Source of the DNA: Paraclostridium benzoelyticum
Lineage (GTDB): Bacteria; Bacillota; Clostridia; Peptostreptococcales; Peptostreptococcaceae
Reading direction: 5' to 3'
NCBI RefSeq assembly: GCF_001006285.1
Contig: NZ_LBBT01000018.1
Location: 1-50,506 of the forward strand
DNA: 50,506 bases
Made by a program: the position numbers and the translations under genes. Positions 40,937 through 49,538 of the stretch are shown here, one piece after another. Every line of letters starts with the position of its first letter. Within the stretch, counting starts at the first letter, position 1. The notes under the pieces are model-generated. The model ran no database searches and was not told where the DNA came from. It saw nothing but the letters and a program-made list of their open reading frames with translations.

Positions 40937-41055
40937 AGATTGATAGTATAGAGGGTGGGAGTTGTGACTTGCTGAAGAAGCGTTAAAGACCACGCATTTT
41001 AGGTCTTTAGCGACAGAAGCAATTCACAACTCCCGCTCTCCACCACTAATCAACC
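40937..41055. repeat. Long intercistronic palindrome (about 119 nt)
   Basis: GGGAGTTGTGA and TCACAACTCCC form an 11-bp core. TTGCT/AGCAA and TAAAGACC/GGTCTTTA continue it inward, and GATTGAT with ATCAACC extends it outward. It begins immediately after the stop codon of the cyclic amidohydrolase gene. Different in sequence from the palindrome at 40139. Confidence 0.8.
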
Positions 41056-42600
41056 TTAGAACTTGATATTTTTATCTAACTTACTTATTGTTTGACGTTT
41101 TATAAATTTACCGAATCCTGGTTTAACCTTTATACCTTTTATATTTTTAACATGTTCAACAATTAACTCTGGATGGTCTTTTCTATAACTAACTTTATAT
41201 TCTCCACTAGTTAGTTCTTCAGGGTTATTAAATAAAACATCATAATTTTCTAGATTTCCCAAAACTCCAGCTTCTCCATCTTCATAAACTAAATTACCTC
41301 TAACTATAGTTTTAATTATTCTTCCTTTTAGCTTCATTCCTTCAAGTGGAGTATATCCACACATAGTTACTAAATTTTCATTTTTAATAGTCCATTCTTT
41401 GTTTAAATCTATTATTGCAAAGTCAGCGTCTGACCCTATATTTAAAGCACCTTTTTTAGGATATAATCCATAGTGTTTAGCTGCATTAGTGCTTAGTATA
41501 TCAACTAATTTACTTAGTGAAATCCTTCCCTTATTGTATCCTTCACTAACTATTACTGGTACCATAGTCTCAACTCCTGGTATACCTGGGAATGAAGTCC
41601 ATATGTTTGTACCTTCTTTTAATTTTTCACTTTCTATTTCATATGGTGCATGGTCTGTTGCTATAAAATCTATACTTCCATCATTTATCCCTTTCCAATG
41701 TTCCACATTATCTTTTTTAGTTCTAAGAGGTGGAGCTATTTTTGCAAGTGGCCCATATTCAGTCATAGCATCTTGATAATTTAAAGTTAAATAATGAGGA
41801 CAAGATTCACTAGTTACGTCTAACCCTCTCATTTTAGCTTCTTTTACTAGCTTAGCCCCTACACCCGTACTCATATGAACTATATGAAGTCTAGCTTTAC
41901 TAGCTTCAGCAAAGCTAATACCTAACTCTATAGCTACCTTTTCAGCAAGTTCCATTCTAGCTTCTGCCCAAGCAGGTCCATCAAGTCTACCTTCTTCTTT
42001 AAATTTATTCACATAAAAATCACACATTGCAAAATTTTCTGCATGTATTCCTATTGGAAGCCCTGTTTCTGATACTGCTTTAAAACATTCAAACATTTCT
42101 GGGTCTGTAACTCTTGGATAAGTTGGAACAGATGGAGTCATATAAACTTTAAAAGCAACTACTCCATAATCGGCTTGCTCTTTTACATTATTCATCCAAC
42201 CTTCACGAACATCTTCTCCTGTAACTCCTCCCCACATAGCATAATCCACTACAGCTTGTGGTCCACATATACCTAGTTTTGTTTCTAATTGTTCTACACT
42301 TCTAACCGAAGGAACTGAACAACAAGGCATATCAATTATAGTGGTAACTCCTCCAGTAGCTGCTGCTGCTGTTCCGGTTAAAAAATTTTCTCTATGAGGA
42401 AATCCTTGATACATAAAATGTGTATGTGAATCTATACAACCTGGCATTACTAAATTTTTATTTGCATCTATAATTTCTTTTGCATCTATCATATTTATAT
42501 CATCAACAAACCCTACTATCTTTTCGTCTTTTACTAATATATTAGTAAGAACCATTTCGTCTCCTTGAGGTATGTTTGCATTTTTTATAATTAAATCCAT
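41056..42600 (-). CDS. Cyclic amidohydrolase (dihydropyrimidinase/allantoinase-like)
   Basis: 514 residues, about 50 longer than most hydantoinases because of a C-terminal tail. Binuclear metal site: H59-x-H61 in CIDSHTHF, carboxylated K151 in VAFKVYMT, H186 in IHAENF, H242 in IVHMSTG and D316 in ATDHAPY. The family opens cyclic amides such as dihydropyrimidines, allantoin and dihydroorotate. In this operon it is the best candidate for opening the pyrimidine ring of xanthine to 4-ureido-5-imidazolecarboxylate, or for imidazolone hydrolysis. The tail (about 470-514) ends in a basic amphipathic stretch that could target it to the shell. AAGGGGGA ribosome site. Confidence 0.88.
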   Translation of the reverse strand: MDLIIKNANIPQGDEMVLTNILVKDEKIVGFVDDINMIDAKEIIDANKNLVMPGCIDSHTHFMYQGFPHRENFLTGTAAAATGGVTTIIDMPCCSVPSVRSVEQLETKLGICGPQAVVDYAMWGGVTGEDVREGWMNNVKEQADYGVVAFKVYMTPSVPTYPRVTDPEMFECFKAVSETGLPIGIHAENFAMCDFYVNKFKEEGRLDGPAWAEARMELAEKVAIELGISFAEASKARLHIVHMSTGVGAKLVKEAKMRGLDVTSESCPHYLTLNYQDAMTEYGPLAKIAPPLRTKKDNVEHWKGINDGSIDFIATDHAPYEIESEKLKEGTNIWTSFPGIPGVETMVPVIVSEGYNKGRISLSKLVDILSTNAAKHYGLYPKKGALNIGSDADFAIIDLNKEWTIKNENLVTMCGYTPLEGMKLKGRIIKTIVRGNLVYEDGEAGVLGNLENYDVLFNNPEELTSGEYKVSYRKDHPELIVEHVKNIKGIKVKPGFGKFIKRQTISKLDKNIKF

Positions 42601-42615
42601 AATTTAAAATCCCCC

Positions 42616-43557
42616 TTACATATCCATTAAATGAGTTTCTAATACTTGTTCGTTTCTAAAATCCTCTAATTGTAAATAATAGTTAAATGTATCTAATACA
42701 TAGTCTAGCTTTATAGGTCCTACTAATTGACTTCCAGTTACTATTACTCCATATCTCTCAGCTTCTCTTTTTACAAATTCAAACGCTCTATGAATAGGAG
42801 TTTGATAACAATCTAGTAAATTCATAGAAACTACTACGCCTTCTTTTTCTGGGAATTTAATTCCAACAGCCCTAACTGTACTAAATCCACCACTTGGTCC
42901 TCTTAATGCTTTAGCTATTTTTTTAGCTATCTCTACATTTTCAGTTCCAAGAAATATATTATAAGCTGTAAGTCCATTAACTTCAGCACTCGATAATGTT
43001 GCTCCAGCTTTTTCACTTAATAATCCATCAACACTTAAATCTGGCTTTCTATTGTTATATTCTTCTTGTCTACTCTGATCATCTTTTATCTCTTTTAAAA
43101 GATCTCTAACACCTTCATATTGACCTTTTCTTATATATGCAAATGCCTTTCTTTCTTCTGTACTTGCACTTTCTCCTGCAAAGTATATAGGGACTTTACT
43201 TTCTTTATGTAGCCTTTCCCCTATTTCTTTTGATAGCTTAACACACTCTTCTATAGTTATATTTTTAAGTGGGAATATGGGCAGAGTATCTTGTGCTCCT
43301 ATTCTAGGATGAGTTCCTTTATGTTCTCTCATATCTATAAGTTCTATAGATTTTTTAGCCATATTAACTAAAGCATCTTTTACATCTTCTGGCTCTCCTA
43401 TAAATGTAACAACTGTTCTGTTAAAATCTTCTTCGGGTTCATAGCTCACTAACTTTACATTTGAATTTCTAACTACGTCCACAATAGCTTCAATTACATC
43501 TTTGTCTTTTCCATTACTAAAATTTGGCACTGCTAATACATATTGTTTTTTCTCCAT
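42616..43557 (-). CDS. Formiminotransferase (FTCD N-terminal type)
   Basis: 313 residues, the size of stand-alone formiminotransferases, without a cyclodeaminase domain. Begins VLAVPNFSNGKDKDVIEAI and carries HKGTHPRIGAQDTLPIFP with H79 and H83 in the region of the catalytic His, followed by GxSGGFSTVRAVG (GPSGGFSTVRAVGI) and a C-terminal SQLVGPIK. It moves a formimino group to tetrahydrofolate. No histidine-degradation genes accompany it, so formiminoglycine rather than formiminoglutamate is the likely donor, giving glycine. First gene of the BMC operon, after AAGGAGA. Confidence 0.9.
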   Translation of the reverse strand: MEKKQYVLAVPNFSNGKDKDVIEAIVDVVRNSNVKLVSYEPEEDFNRTVVTFIGEPEDVKDALVNMAKKSIELIDMREHKGTHPRIGAQDTLPIFPLKNITIEECVKLSKEIGERLHKESKVPIYFAGESASTEERKAFAYIRKGQYEGVRDLLKEIKDDQSRQEEYNNRKPDLSVDGLLSEKAGATLSSAEVNGLTAYNIFLGTENVEIAKKIAKALRGPSGGFSTVRAVGIKFPEKEGVVVSMNLLDCYQTPIHRAFEFVKREAERYGVIVTGSQLVGPIKLDYVLDTFNYYLQLEDFRNEQVLETHLMDM

Positions 43558-43775
43558 ACAATTATCTCCTTATTTTTTTTAATTTAATAAGTAGATAAAC
43601 TATTAAAACAAGCAAATCTTCATTTATCCAAACTTATGATTAATTTTTATCTATTGAATTTTTCTGCAGTTTAAAGTAAGTTTCCTAATTTTTTTATTTA
43701 CACTTGTTTATAAATTATATTTTCTAGCTATTGTGAATATAACTTATTAAATAAAGTTTTTAAGGAGGTGTTTTA

Positions 43776-44477
43776 ATGGGGTTTAAAGTAATTGATTTGT
43801 CACAAGAAATTTATCAAGGTATGTCTGTTTTCCCAATGCATCAACCTACCTTTATAATGACAAATATGACTCATGAAGAAAATATGAAAAGAACTGGAAG
43901 TAAAACTTTAGGATTTTCTGCTAGAAATTTACTTATAAGTGAACATGGCGGTACTCACTCTGATGCTGTGTGGGAATATAAATCAAGTGGTAAAACTATA
44001 GATAATATGCCTCTTGATTATTTTTTCGGGAGTGCTATTTGTATAGACTTAAGCAATATTCCTTATAGTAGGTATATCGAAATTAAGGATATAGAAATTT
44101 CCTTAAAAAAATCTAACTTGCAAATTGAAAAAGGAGATATATTGCTAATGTACACCGGTCATTATGACAGAAATTTTAACACAGATAAGTGGCAAACTGA
44201 ATATTCTGGACTTAGTTATGATGCAGCTAAGTACCTAGCAACATCTGGAGTAGTTAATATAGGAGTTGATGCTCCTGCAATTGATCATCCAAAAGACTTA
44301 AATTTTTCAGGTCATTTAGTATGTGGAGAATATGATATAACCAACACAGAAAATCTTTGTAACCTTGATCAATTAGTTGGTAAAAGATTTTTATATTTTG
44401 GATTACCACTTAAAATCAGAGAAGGTTCTGGGTCTCCAATAAGGGCCATCGCTCTTTTGGAAGATTCAATATTATAG
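43776..44477 (+). CDS. Metal-dependent cyclase-family hydrolase (kynurenine formamidase-like)
   Basis: 233 residues. The cyclase signature HGGTHSDA with metal ligands H57, H61 and D63 is clear. GMSVFPMHQPT near the N-terminus and VNIGVDAPAIDHPKDL further on are typical of PF04199 members, which hydrolyse amide or cyclic amide bonds. Divergent from the BMC operon, 218 bp apart, and followed by a xanthine permease. In the proposed pathway it is the prime candidate for opening 4-imidazolone to formiminoglycine (4-imidazolonase). AAGGAGGTG ribosome site. I see no clear operator in the divergent promoter region. Confidence 0.85.
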   Translation: MGFKVIDLSQEIYQGMSVFPMHQPTFIMTNMTHEENMKRTGSKTLGFSARNLLISEHGGTHSDAVWEYKSSGKTIDNMPLDYFFGSAICIDLSNIPYSRYIEIKDIEISLKKSNLQIEKGDILLMYTGHYDRNFNTDKWQTEYSGLSYDAAKYLATSGVVNIGVDAPAIDHPKDLNFSGHLVCGEYDITNTENLCNLDQLVGKRFLYFGLPLKIREGSGSPIRAIALLEDSIL

Positions 44478-44510
44478 CTAGCAGCAAAATTTATATTAGG
44501 AGGAGAATTT

Positions 44511-45854
44511 ATGAGTGAAAATAGTTCTTCTCAAAAGATTAAAAATCAAAATAACTCAGGATTACTATATAAAATAGAAGACAGACCAAATCTACAGCTT
44601 TCAATACTACTTGGTTTTCAGCACATAGTTGCAGCTTTTGGTGGAATTGTAGCTGTCCCTTTAGTTGTCGGTCCTGCTATTGGGCTTGATGTCCAAACAA
44701 CCGCATTAATGGTCAGTGCTGCAATATTTGTTGCTGGTATTGCAACAATAATTCAAGTTCGAGGAGTTTCTAAAGTAGGTTCTAAGCTTCCATGTATAAT
44801 GGGAACTGATTTTACTTTTGTTGGTCCATCTATAGTAGTAGGTAGTTCTATGGGGCTTGCAGGAATATTTGGAGCTACCATACTCGGATCTTTTATAGAA
44901 ATGATTTTAAGTAGATTTATAAAGCCTCTTATGAAGTTTTTTCCACCTGTTGTAACTGGTACTGTTGTGACCTTAATAGGCCTTACACTTATTCCAGTCG
45001 CTATGGATTGGTGCGCTGGAGGTGTTGGTTCACCTACTTATGGAAGTATCACAAATATTTGCATAGCTTTATTAGTTATGATTATAGTAATAGCTTTTAA
45101 TATTTATGGAAAAGGGGTACTAAGCAGTGCATCTATTTTAATAGGTATGCTAATAGGGTATATAGTATGTATTCCATTAGGTCTTGTTGATTTTACACCT
45201 GTAAAAGATGCAAGTTGGATAGGTTTCCCTGGTATTCCTTTAGTGTTAAAACATGGAATAAAATTTAGTTTAGCAGGAGTTGCTCCATTTGTAATAGCTT
45301 ACTTAGTAACTACAATAGAAACAGTTGGATGCTTAATTGCAATTGGAGAAGCCTCTGAAAAAGAAACTTCTCGTGAAGAAATAAGTGGTGGGGTTCTAGC
45401 TGATGGTATTGGAAGTTTTATAGCTGGATTTTTGGGTGCAGGTCCAAATACATCATTTAGTCAAAATGTGGGTCTTATCCCTATAACTAAAGTTGCAAGC
45501 AGGCATGTAGTTATAATGTCTGGAATAATCATGATGATACTTGGAGTTTTTCCTAAATTAGGAGCTTTAGTTGCATCTATTCCTAATCCTGTATTGGGTG
45601 GCGCTGGAGTTGTAATGTTTGGTGTTGTTGCTGCTAGCGGTATAAAAACACTAAGTAGAGTAGATATGAACAATAGAAACTTAATTATAATATCTATTTC
45701 ATTGGCTCTAGGTCTTGGTATTACAACTAGACCAGATCTTTTATTAAATCTTCCTGATAGTTTAAAAATGTTATTTGGTTCAGGTATAAGTACAGGAACT
45801 ATATTTGCTTTAACTCTTAATTTATTGCTTAGAGATAAAAATAATACAATATAA
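44511..45854 (+). CDS. Nucleobase:cation symporter-2, xanthine/uracil permease
   Basis: 447 residues with about 14 membrane segments. NCS2 features: LGFQHIVAAFGGIVAVPLVVG, the stretch GTDFTFVGP, VTTIETVGCLIAIGEAS (substrate-binding TM8 Glu) and GAGPNTSFSQNVGLIPITKVASR (signature motif). The pattern Q-N-V-G-L is usual in xanthine/uric acid members. Imports purine bases with a cation. Lies 33 bp after the cyclase-family gene, AGGAGGAG site, ends at a terminator, so it forms a two-gene unit that supplies the BMC pathway. Confidence 0.92.
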   Translation: MSENSSSQKIKNQNNSGLLYKIEDRPNLQLSILLGFQHIVAAFGGIVAVPLVVGPAIGLDVQTTALMVSAAIFVAGIATIIQVRGVSKVGSKLPCIMGTDFTFVGPSIVVGSSMGLAGIFGATILGSFIEMILSRFIKPLMKFFPPVVTGTVVTLIGLTLIPVAMDWCAGGVGSPTYGSITNICIALLVMIIVIAFNIYGKGVLSSASILIGMLIGYIVCIPLGLVDFTPVKDASWIGFPGIPLVLKHGIKFSLAGVAPFVIAYLVTTIETVGCLIAIGEASEKETSREEISGGVLADGIGSFIAGFLGAGPNTSFSQNVGLIPITKVASRHVVIMSGIIMMILGVFPKLGALVASIPNPVLGGAGVVMFGVVAASGIKTLSRVDMNNRNLIIISISLALGLGITTRPDLLLNLPDSLKMLFGSGISTGTIFALTLNLLLRDKNNTI

Positions 45855-45861
45855 GTTTTAT

Positions 45862-45899
45862 AAAAAGAACTATCTTTAATACAAAAGATAGTTCTTTTT
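45862..45899. terminator. Intrinsic terminator after the xanthine permease gene
   Basis: A 16-bp perfect stem AAAAAGAACTATCTTT/AAAGATAGTTCTTTTT with a 6-nt loop, 7 bp after the stop. Confidence 0.9.
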
Positions 45900-45952
45900 A
45901 TTTTAATTCAATTAAAATTCTATTATGAAATTTAAGAATTGTTTAAATTGTA

Positions 45953-45982
45953 TTTACATTCCATATCGTTTCATAGTATAAT
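45953..45982 (+). promoter_or_regulatory. Promoter of the GltS-like gene
   Basis: TTTACA (45953-45958), 18 nt, then a perfect TATAAT (45977-45982), about 40 bp before the start codon. No riboswitch-like fold is seen between them. Confidence 0.65.
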
Positions 45983-46020
45983 AATCTAATATCTAACTAA
46001 ATTAAATAAGGAGTGATTTG

Positions 46021-47286
46021 ATGGAGCTTTATAAAATTAATGGAATCCTTAATCTTAATTTAAACATTGCTGCTACAATTGCATTAACATGTTTTTTAAT
46101 AATTTTAGGAAAAATAGTAAAAAAACGAATATCAGTTTTAGATAGACTATGTATACCTGGACCAGTTATAGGAGGTATCTTTTTTGCACTTTTAGTTTTT
46201 TTTCTTAATCAATTTAATATATTAAATATTGTATTAGACACTAGCTTACAATCTACATTTATGGTTGCTTTCTTTACTACAGTAGGTATAGGCGCAAGTT
46301 TTAGCCTTATTAAAAAAGGAGGCAAATCTGTACTTATTTACTGGATATTTTGTATAATACTTATATTTTCTCAAAACATCATAGGATTATTAGGGGCATT
46401 ACTAACAGGACTTGACCCATTACTAGGTCTTATGTGTGGTGCCATTTCTATGGGTGGAGGTCATGGAACTAGTGCAACTTTTGGTCCAACTTTAGAATCA
46501 ATGGGAGTTGTAGGTGCTAATACTATAGGTCTTGCCGCTGCAACATTAGGGCTTATTAGTGGTGGATTTATAGGAGCTCCAACCTCTAAATTTTTAATTG
46601 AGAAGTATAAATTAAAACCAAAAGATTCGCTTTCAAACAACTTACATAATCATATCCAAATTGAAGATGATATCAATAGTGAAATTGCGATAGCATCCGA
46701 TTCTAAAGTATCATCTAAATTGGATTCTTCAGAATTTATTAAGCATATATTTATATTGACTACGTGTATGTCATTAGGGTATGTTGTTAGCAATTTTATA
46801 GGTAAAATAACAGGTTATGCATTACCTGAGTATGTAGGTGGTATTTTAGTTGCTATGTTATTTAGAAATAGTAATGATAAATTTAAATTTGTAGATGTTG
46901 ACTATTCATGCTTCGAACTTTTAGGTGATATAAGTTTAAATTTATTTTTAACTATGGCCCTTATGAGTATTAAACTTTGGGAATTAAAAACACTTGGATT
47001 ACCTATGTTAATTATAGTTTTAATGCAAGTATTATTTATAGTTTTATTTACTATATTTGTAATGTTTAAATTATTAGGTAAGGATTATGATGCAGCCGTA
47101 ATGGTTGGTGGATTTATAGGTCATGAACTTGGTGCTACTCCAAATGCACTTGCCAACTTGAATTCAATATGTAGTAGGTATGGTTACTCAGAAAAAGCAT
47201 TTTTCACGATACCAATTGTATGCGCTTTTTTAATTGATCTAGTTGCAATACCTACTATAATAATGTTTATAAATATACTATCTTAA
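46021..47286 (+). CDS. Sodium:glutamate symporter-like transporter (GltS family)
   Basis: 421 residues with 10 or more membrane segments in two inverted halves. The paired pore loops characteristic of GltS are present: SMGGGHGTSATFGPTLESMG near 145 and GGFIGHELGATPNALANL near 360. A hydrophilic loop lies at about 200-240. The GltS family imports dicarboxylic amino acids with Na+, but the pore residues here are not identical, so the substrate is open. The ATG at 46021 follows AAGGAGTG; a TTG just before it is also possible. Own promoter and a terminator on both sides separate it from the permease unit, although it may serve the same locus. Confidence 0.82.
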   Translation: MELYKINGILNLNLNIAATIALTCFLIILGKIVKKRISVLDRLCIPGPVIGGIFFALLVFFLNQFNILNIVLDTSLQSTFMVAFFTTVGIGASFSLIKKGGKSVLIYWIFCIILIFSQNIIGLLGALLTGLDPLLGLMCGAISMGGGHGTSATFGPTLESMGVVGANTIGLAAATLGLISGGFIGAPTSKFLIEKYKLKPKDSLSNNLHNHIQIEDDINSEIAIASDSKVSSKLDSSEFIKHIFILTTCMSLGYVVSNFIGKITGYALPEYVGGILVAMLFRNSNDKFKFVDVDYSCFELLGDISLNLFLTMALMSIKLWELKTLGLPMLIIVLMQVLFIVLFTIFVMFKLLGKDYDAAVMVGGFIGHELGATPNALANLNSICSRYGYSEKAFFTIPIVCAFLIDLVAIPTIIMFINILS

Positions 47287-47352
47287 AATCTTACTTGAAT
47301 GTTAAGTCTAAGTTTTTTATTTATATTGTTTAAATTATAATCTTTTTAACGT

Positions 47353-47390
47353 AAAAAAGAGTTGCCTTTAATTAATGGCAACTCTTTTTT
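47353..47390. terminator. Bidirectional intrinsic terminator
   Basis: A 14-bp perfect stem AAAAAAGAGTTGCC/GGCAACTCTTTTTT with a 10-nt loop, between the convergent GltS-like and lipoprotein genes. Confidence 0.92.
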
Positions 47391-47391
47391 A

Positions 47392-47802
47392 TTAAAATGT
47401 ACTTGATTTAGCTGTTATTTCATACTTATCAAAATTATTCTTAGAACATAATATTTCTACTTTTCTTTTCTCTTTAGGCATAATATCTGTTTCATTAGTA
47501 AATGAACTTTCAATAACTGTTCCTTCTTTGTCTATTAATTTATAATCAAACTGTAAATAATCTATTTTCTCATTACTTTTGTTTTCAAATGTTCCAACTA
47601 TTTTAGTAGTAAATTGATCTTTTTCTACGTCCCACGACATATCTTTAGCTAAATCTTGTACTTTGCTATCATTTTTAACAGTATCTTCTTTAACTTGATT
47701 TACAGCTTTATCAACACTAGATACTCCAGCAGTAAACATTGCTGCACACCCTCCTAAAACAACTACAATACCTATTAATATACCTACTATAACTTTTTTC
47801 AT
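47392..47802 (-). CDS. Small lipoprotein with FxLYD-like domain
   Basis: 136 residues. A short lipoprotein signal peptide ends in the lipobox L16-G-G-C19, so it should be anchored to the outer face of the membrane. A Lys/Asp/Val-rich linker leads to a beta-sandwich-like domain (about 58-136) with TKIVGTFENKSNEKIDYLQF, YKLIDKEGTVIESSF and MPKEKRKVEI, resembling FxLYD domains. Function unknown. GGAGGT ribosome site. Next gene upstream on the same strand is the Ser/Thr kinase, 90 bp away. Confidence 0.75.
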   Translation of the reverse strand: MKKVIVGILIGIVVVLGGCAAMFTAGVSSVDKAVNQVKEDTVKNDSKVQDLAKDMSWDVEKDQFTTKIVGTFENKSNEKIDYLQFDYKLIDKEGTVIESSFTNETDIMPKEKRKVEILCSKNNFDKYEITAKSSTF

Positions 47803-47891
47803 AATAAAACCTCCACTAATAATTACTTGTTGATTTTATTATAAAATTTATTTTTAATTTTTTGGTATGCTATTAGCATACACATTTTTAA

Positions 47892-49013
47892 TTATTTCAC
47901 TAACTCAAGACCTAAACCAAAAACCATAAAAAGCATAAAGCTATAAATTATATATCCAAATACACTAAAATATCTTACTTTACTTCGTACCATAGGTAAT
48001 CTACTCGTTATATTTAAGAAGTTAGTATATAATAAAAATAATGATAATAATAATCCTATTACAAGTATATTTTCTATGAATGTTGTTGTACTATCTACAA
48101 AAACTAGACCAGTTATTAAAAATAAGTACCATAAAATAGCTAACATCATATTCAACTTATTTCTAGACCTAAACCCTGGCAATATATCCAACAAATTGTT
48201 ATTCTTTTTCATATTAATATTTAAATCTTTTATATCATTATCTGAGATTTTATTTAATTTATATAATTTTTTTCCTTCTTTATAATCTAAATTAATTAAC
48301 TTTTCTAAGTCTACTTTTAAATCTTCTACACTTTGATATCTTTCATTAGCAGATATTTTCGTACATTTTTTTATTATATCTTTTAGCTTGCCATCGCTTT
48401 CTATTTCTTTTGTATGCTTCCCTGTAGTCAATACATTCATCATTATCCCAATAGCGTATATATCGCTTCTGCAATCAGTTTGATCAAATCCAAATTGTTC
48501 TGGAGATGCATATCCCTTTGTTCCCAAAAGAGTCGTATCCATGTTTTCTCCGTATTTATATATTCTTGCTATATCAAAATCTATAAGTTTTAATACTCCA
48601 TCATTACTTATCATTATATTAGCAGGTTTTATGTCTCTATGAATTATACAAGGATTTAAATTGTGAATTTTTTTTAGCACACAACATAAATCAATCATAT
48701 ATTTTGCTACAGCATCTTCACTTAGCTTACCGTCTATTTTTAAAATTTCTTGTAACGTATGTCCACTTATAAACTCTTCAATTATTATCAATTTGTCTTC
48801 ATATTCAAAAAATTCATATACTTTAGCCAAATTTTTACTTTCTATATGATTTAAGCTTTCGTATACTTGTAACGTATACTCTTTTAATACTCGTTTTATA
48901 TAAAATTTTTCATCCAAAGTATTTTGAACTAAAAATATTTCACTTTTTCTACTCTTGTGTATAGATTTTAATTCTTCGTATAGCGATAATTTATATTCTT
49001 CATCTATATTCAA
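47892..49013 (-). CDS. Membrane-anchored Ser/Thr protein kinase
   Basis: 373 residues. The kinase domain spans about 10-235: ATP-binding K40 in FYIKRV, catalytic loop HRDIKPANIM at 125-134, the metal-binding motif as DFD (145-147) instead of DFG, and GTKGYASPEQFG in the activation segment. Three hydrophobic segments (about 283-305, 310-330, 348-370) anchor the C-terminus. There are no PASTA repeats, so this is not the usual PrkC. The start is a TTG after AGAGGTG. Divergent from a small HTH gene 75 bp away, a pairing that suggests joint control. Confidence 0.88.
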   Translation of the reverse strand: MNIDEEYKLSLYEELKSIHKSRKSEIFLVQNTLDEKFYIKRVLKEYTLQVYESLNHIESKNLAKVYEFFEYEDKLIIIEEFISGHTLQEILKIDGKLSEDAVAKYMIDLCCVLKKIHNLNPCIIHRDIKPANIMISNDGVLKLIDFDIARIYKYGENMDTTLLGTKGYASPEQFGFDQTDCRSDIYAIGIMMNVLTTGKHTKEIESDGKLKDIIKKCTKISANERYQSVEDLKVDLEKLINLDYKEGKKLYKLNKISDNDIKDLNINMKKNNNLLDILPGFRSRNKLNMMLAILWYLFLITGLVFVDSTTTFIENILVIGLLLSLFLLYTNFLNITSRLPMVRSKVRYFSVFGYIIYSFMLFMVFGLGLELVK

Positions 49014-49087
49014 TTTTTTGCACCTCTTTTATTGATTTTACTTCCATAGAATTATATCATATTAATATGTGAGGTGGAATTATTTAT

Positions 49088-49528
49088 ATGAATAAGGATA
49101 AAACAGTTGAACTTATGAGCGTTTTAAACAATATAGAAGATGAATCTTGTCTAGATGAGTTTATCAAAATTGCTAAAGAAAATTTTTCTGATTTAAGCTT
49201 GCCTAATTTTTTTGAAAGCATATGTAAGGATAAAAATATAAGCAAGAGTTTACTTATAAAAAATGCTGAAATCGATAGGACTTATGGATATCAAATTTTA
49301 AACGGAAGCAAAAAACCAAGCAGAGATAAAATTATTCAACTATGCTTATCTGCTAAATTAAACTTAGAAGATAGCAATAAAGCTCTAAAACTAGGAAATG
49401 TAGGAGAGTTATATCCTAAAAATCCTAGAGATAGTATTTTAATCTTTGGTATTAATAAAAACCTTAATATTTCTAAAATTGATGAATTACTTTATAGTAG
49501 AAATTTTGAAACTCTTTTAGATATTTAA
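49088..49528 (+). CDS. XRE-like helix-turn-helix protein divergent from Ser/Thr kinase
   Basis: 146 residues. The central part (about 40-100) reads FFESICKDKNISKSLLIKNAEIDRTYGYQILNGSKKPSRDKIIQLCLSAKL, a Cro/C1-type HTH with the typical N-GxKxPSRDK turn. The C-terminal NPRDSILIFGINKNLNISKIDELLY is a recurrent tail in this group. It may regulate itself and the kinase gene, or be phosphorylated by the kinase. GAGGTGG ribosome site, own terminator. Confidence 0.78.
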   Translation: MNKDKTVELMSVLNNIEDESCLDEFIKIAKENFSDLSLPNFFESICKDKNISKSLLIKNAEIDRTYGYQILNGSKKPSRDKIIQLCLSAKLNLEDSNKALKLGNVGELYPKNPRDSILIFGINKNLNISKIDELLYSRNFETLLDI

Positions 49529-49538
49529 TTTTTTTAAT

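Noticed and set aside
34448-43557. BMC operon as an allantoin, hydantoin or histidine degradation locus
   Set aside because: No allantoate amidohydrolase, ureidoglycolate enzyme, urocanase or histidine ammonia-lyase is present, and a UbiD decarboxylase has no place in those routes.
43558-46020. Purine riboswitch before the cyclase, permease or GltS-like genes
   Set aside because: I looked for the purine aptamer core in these gaps and saw no matching three-way-junction sequences.
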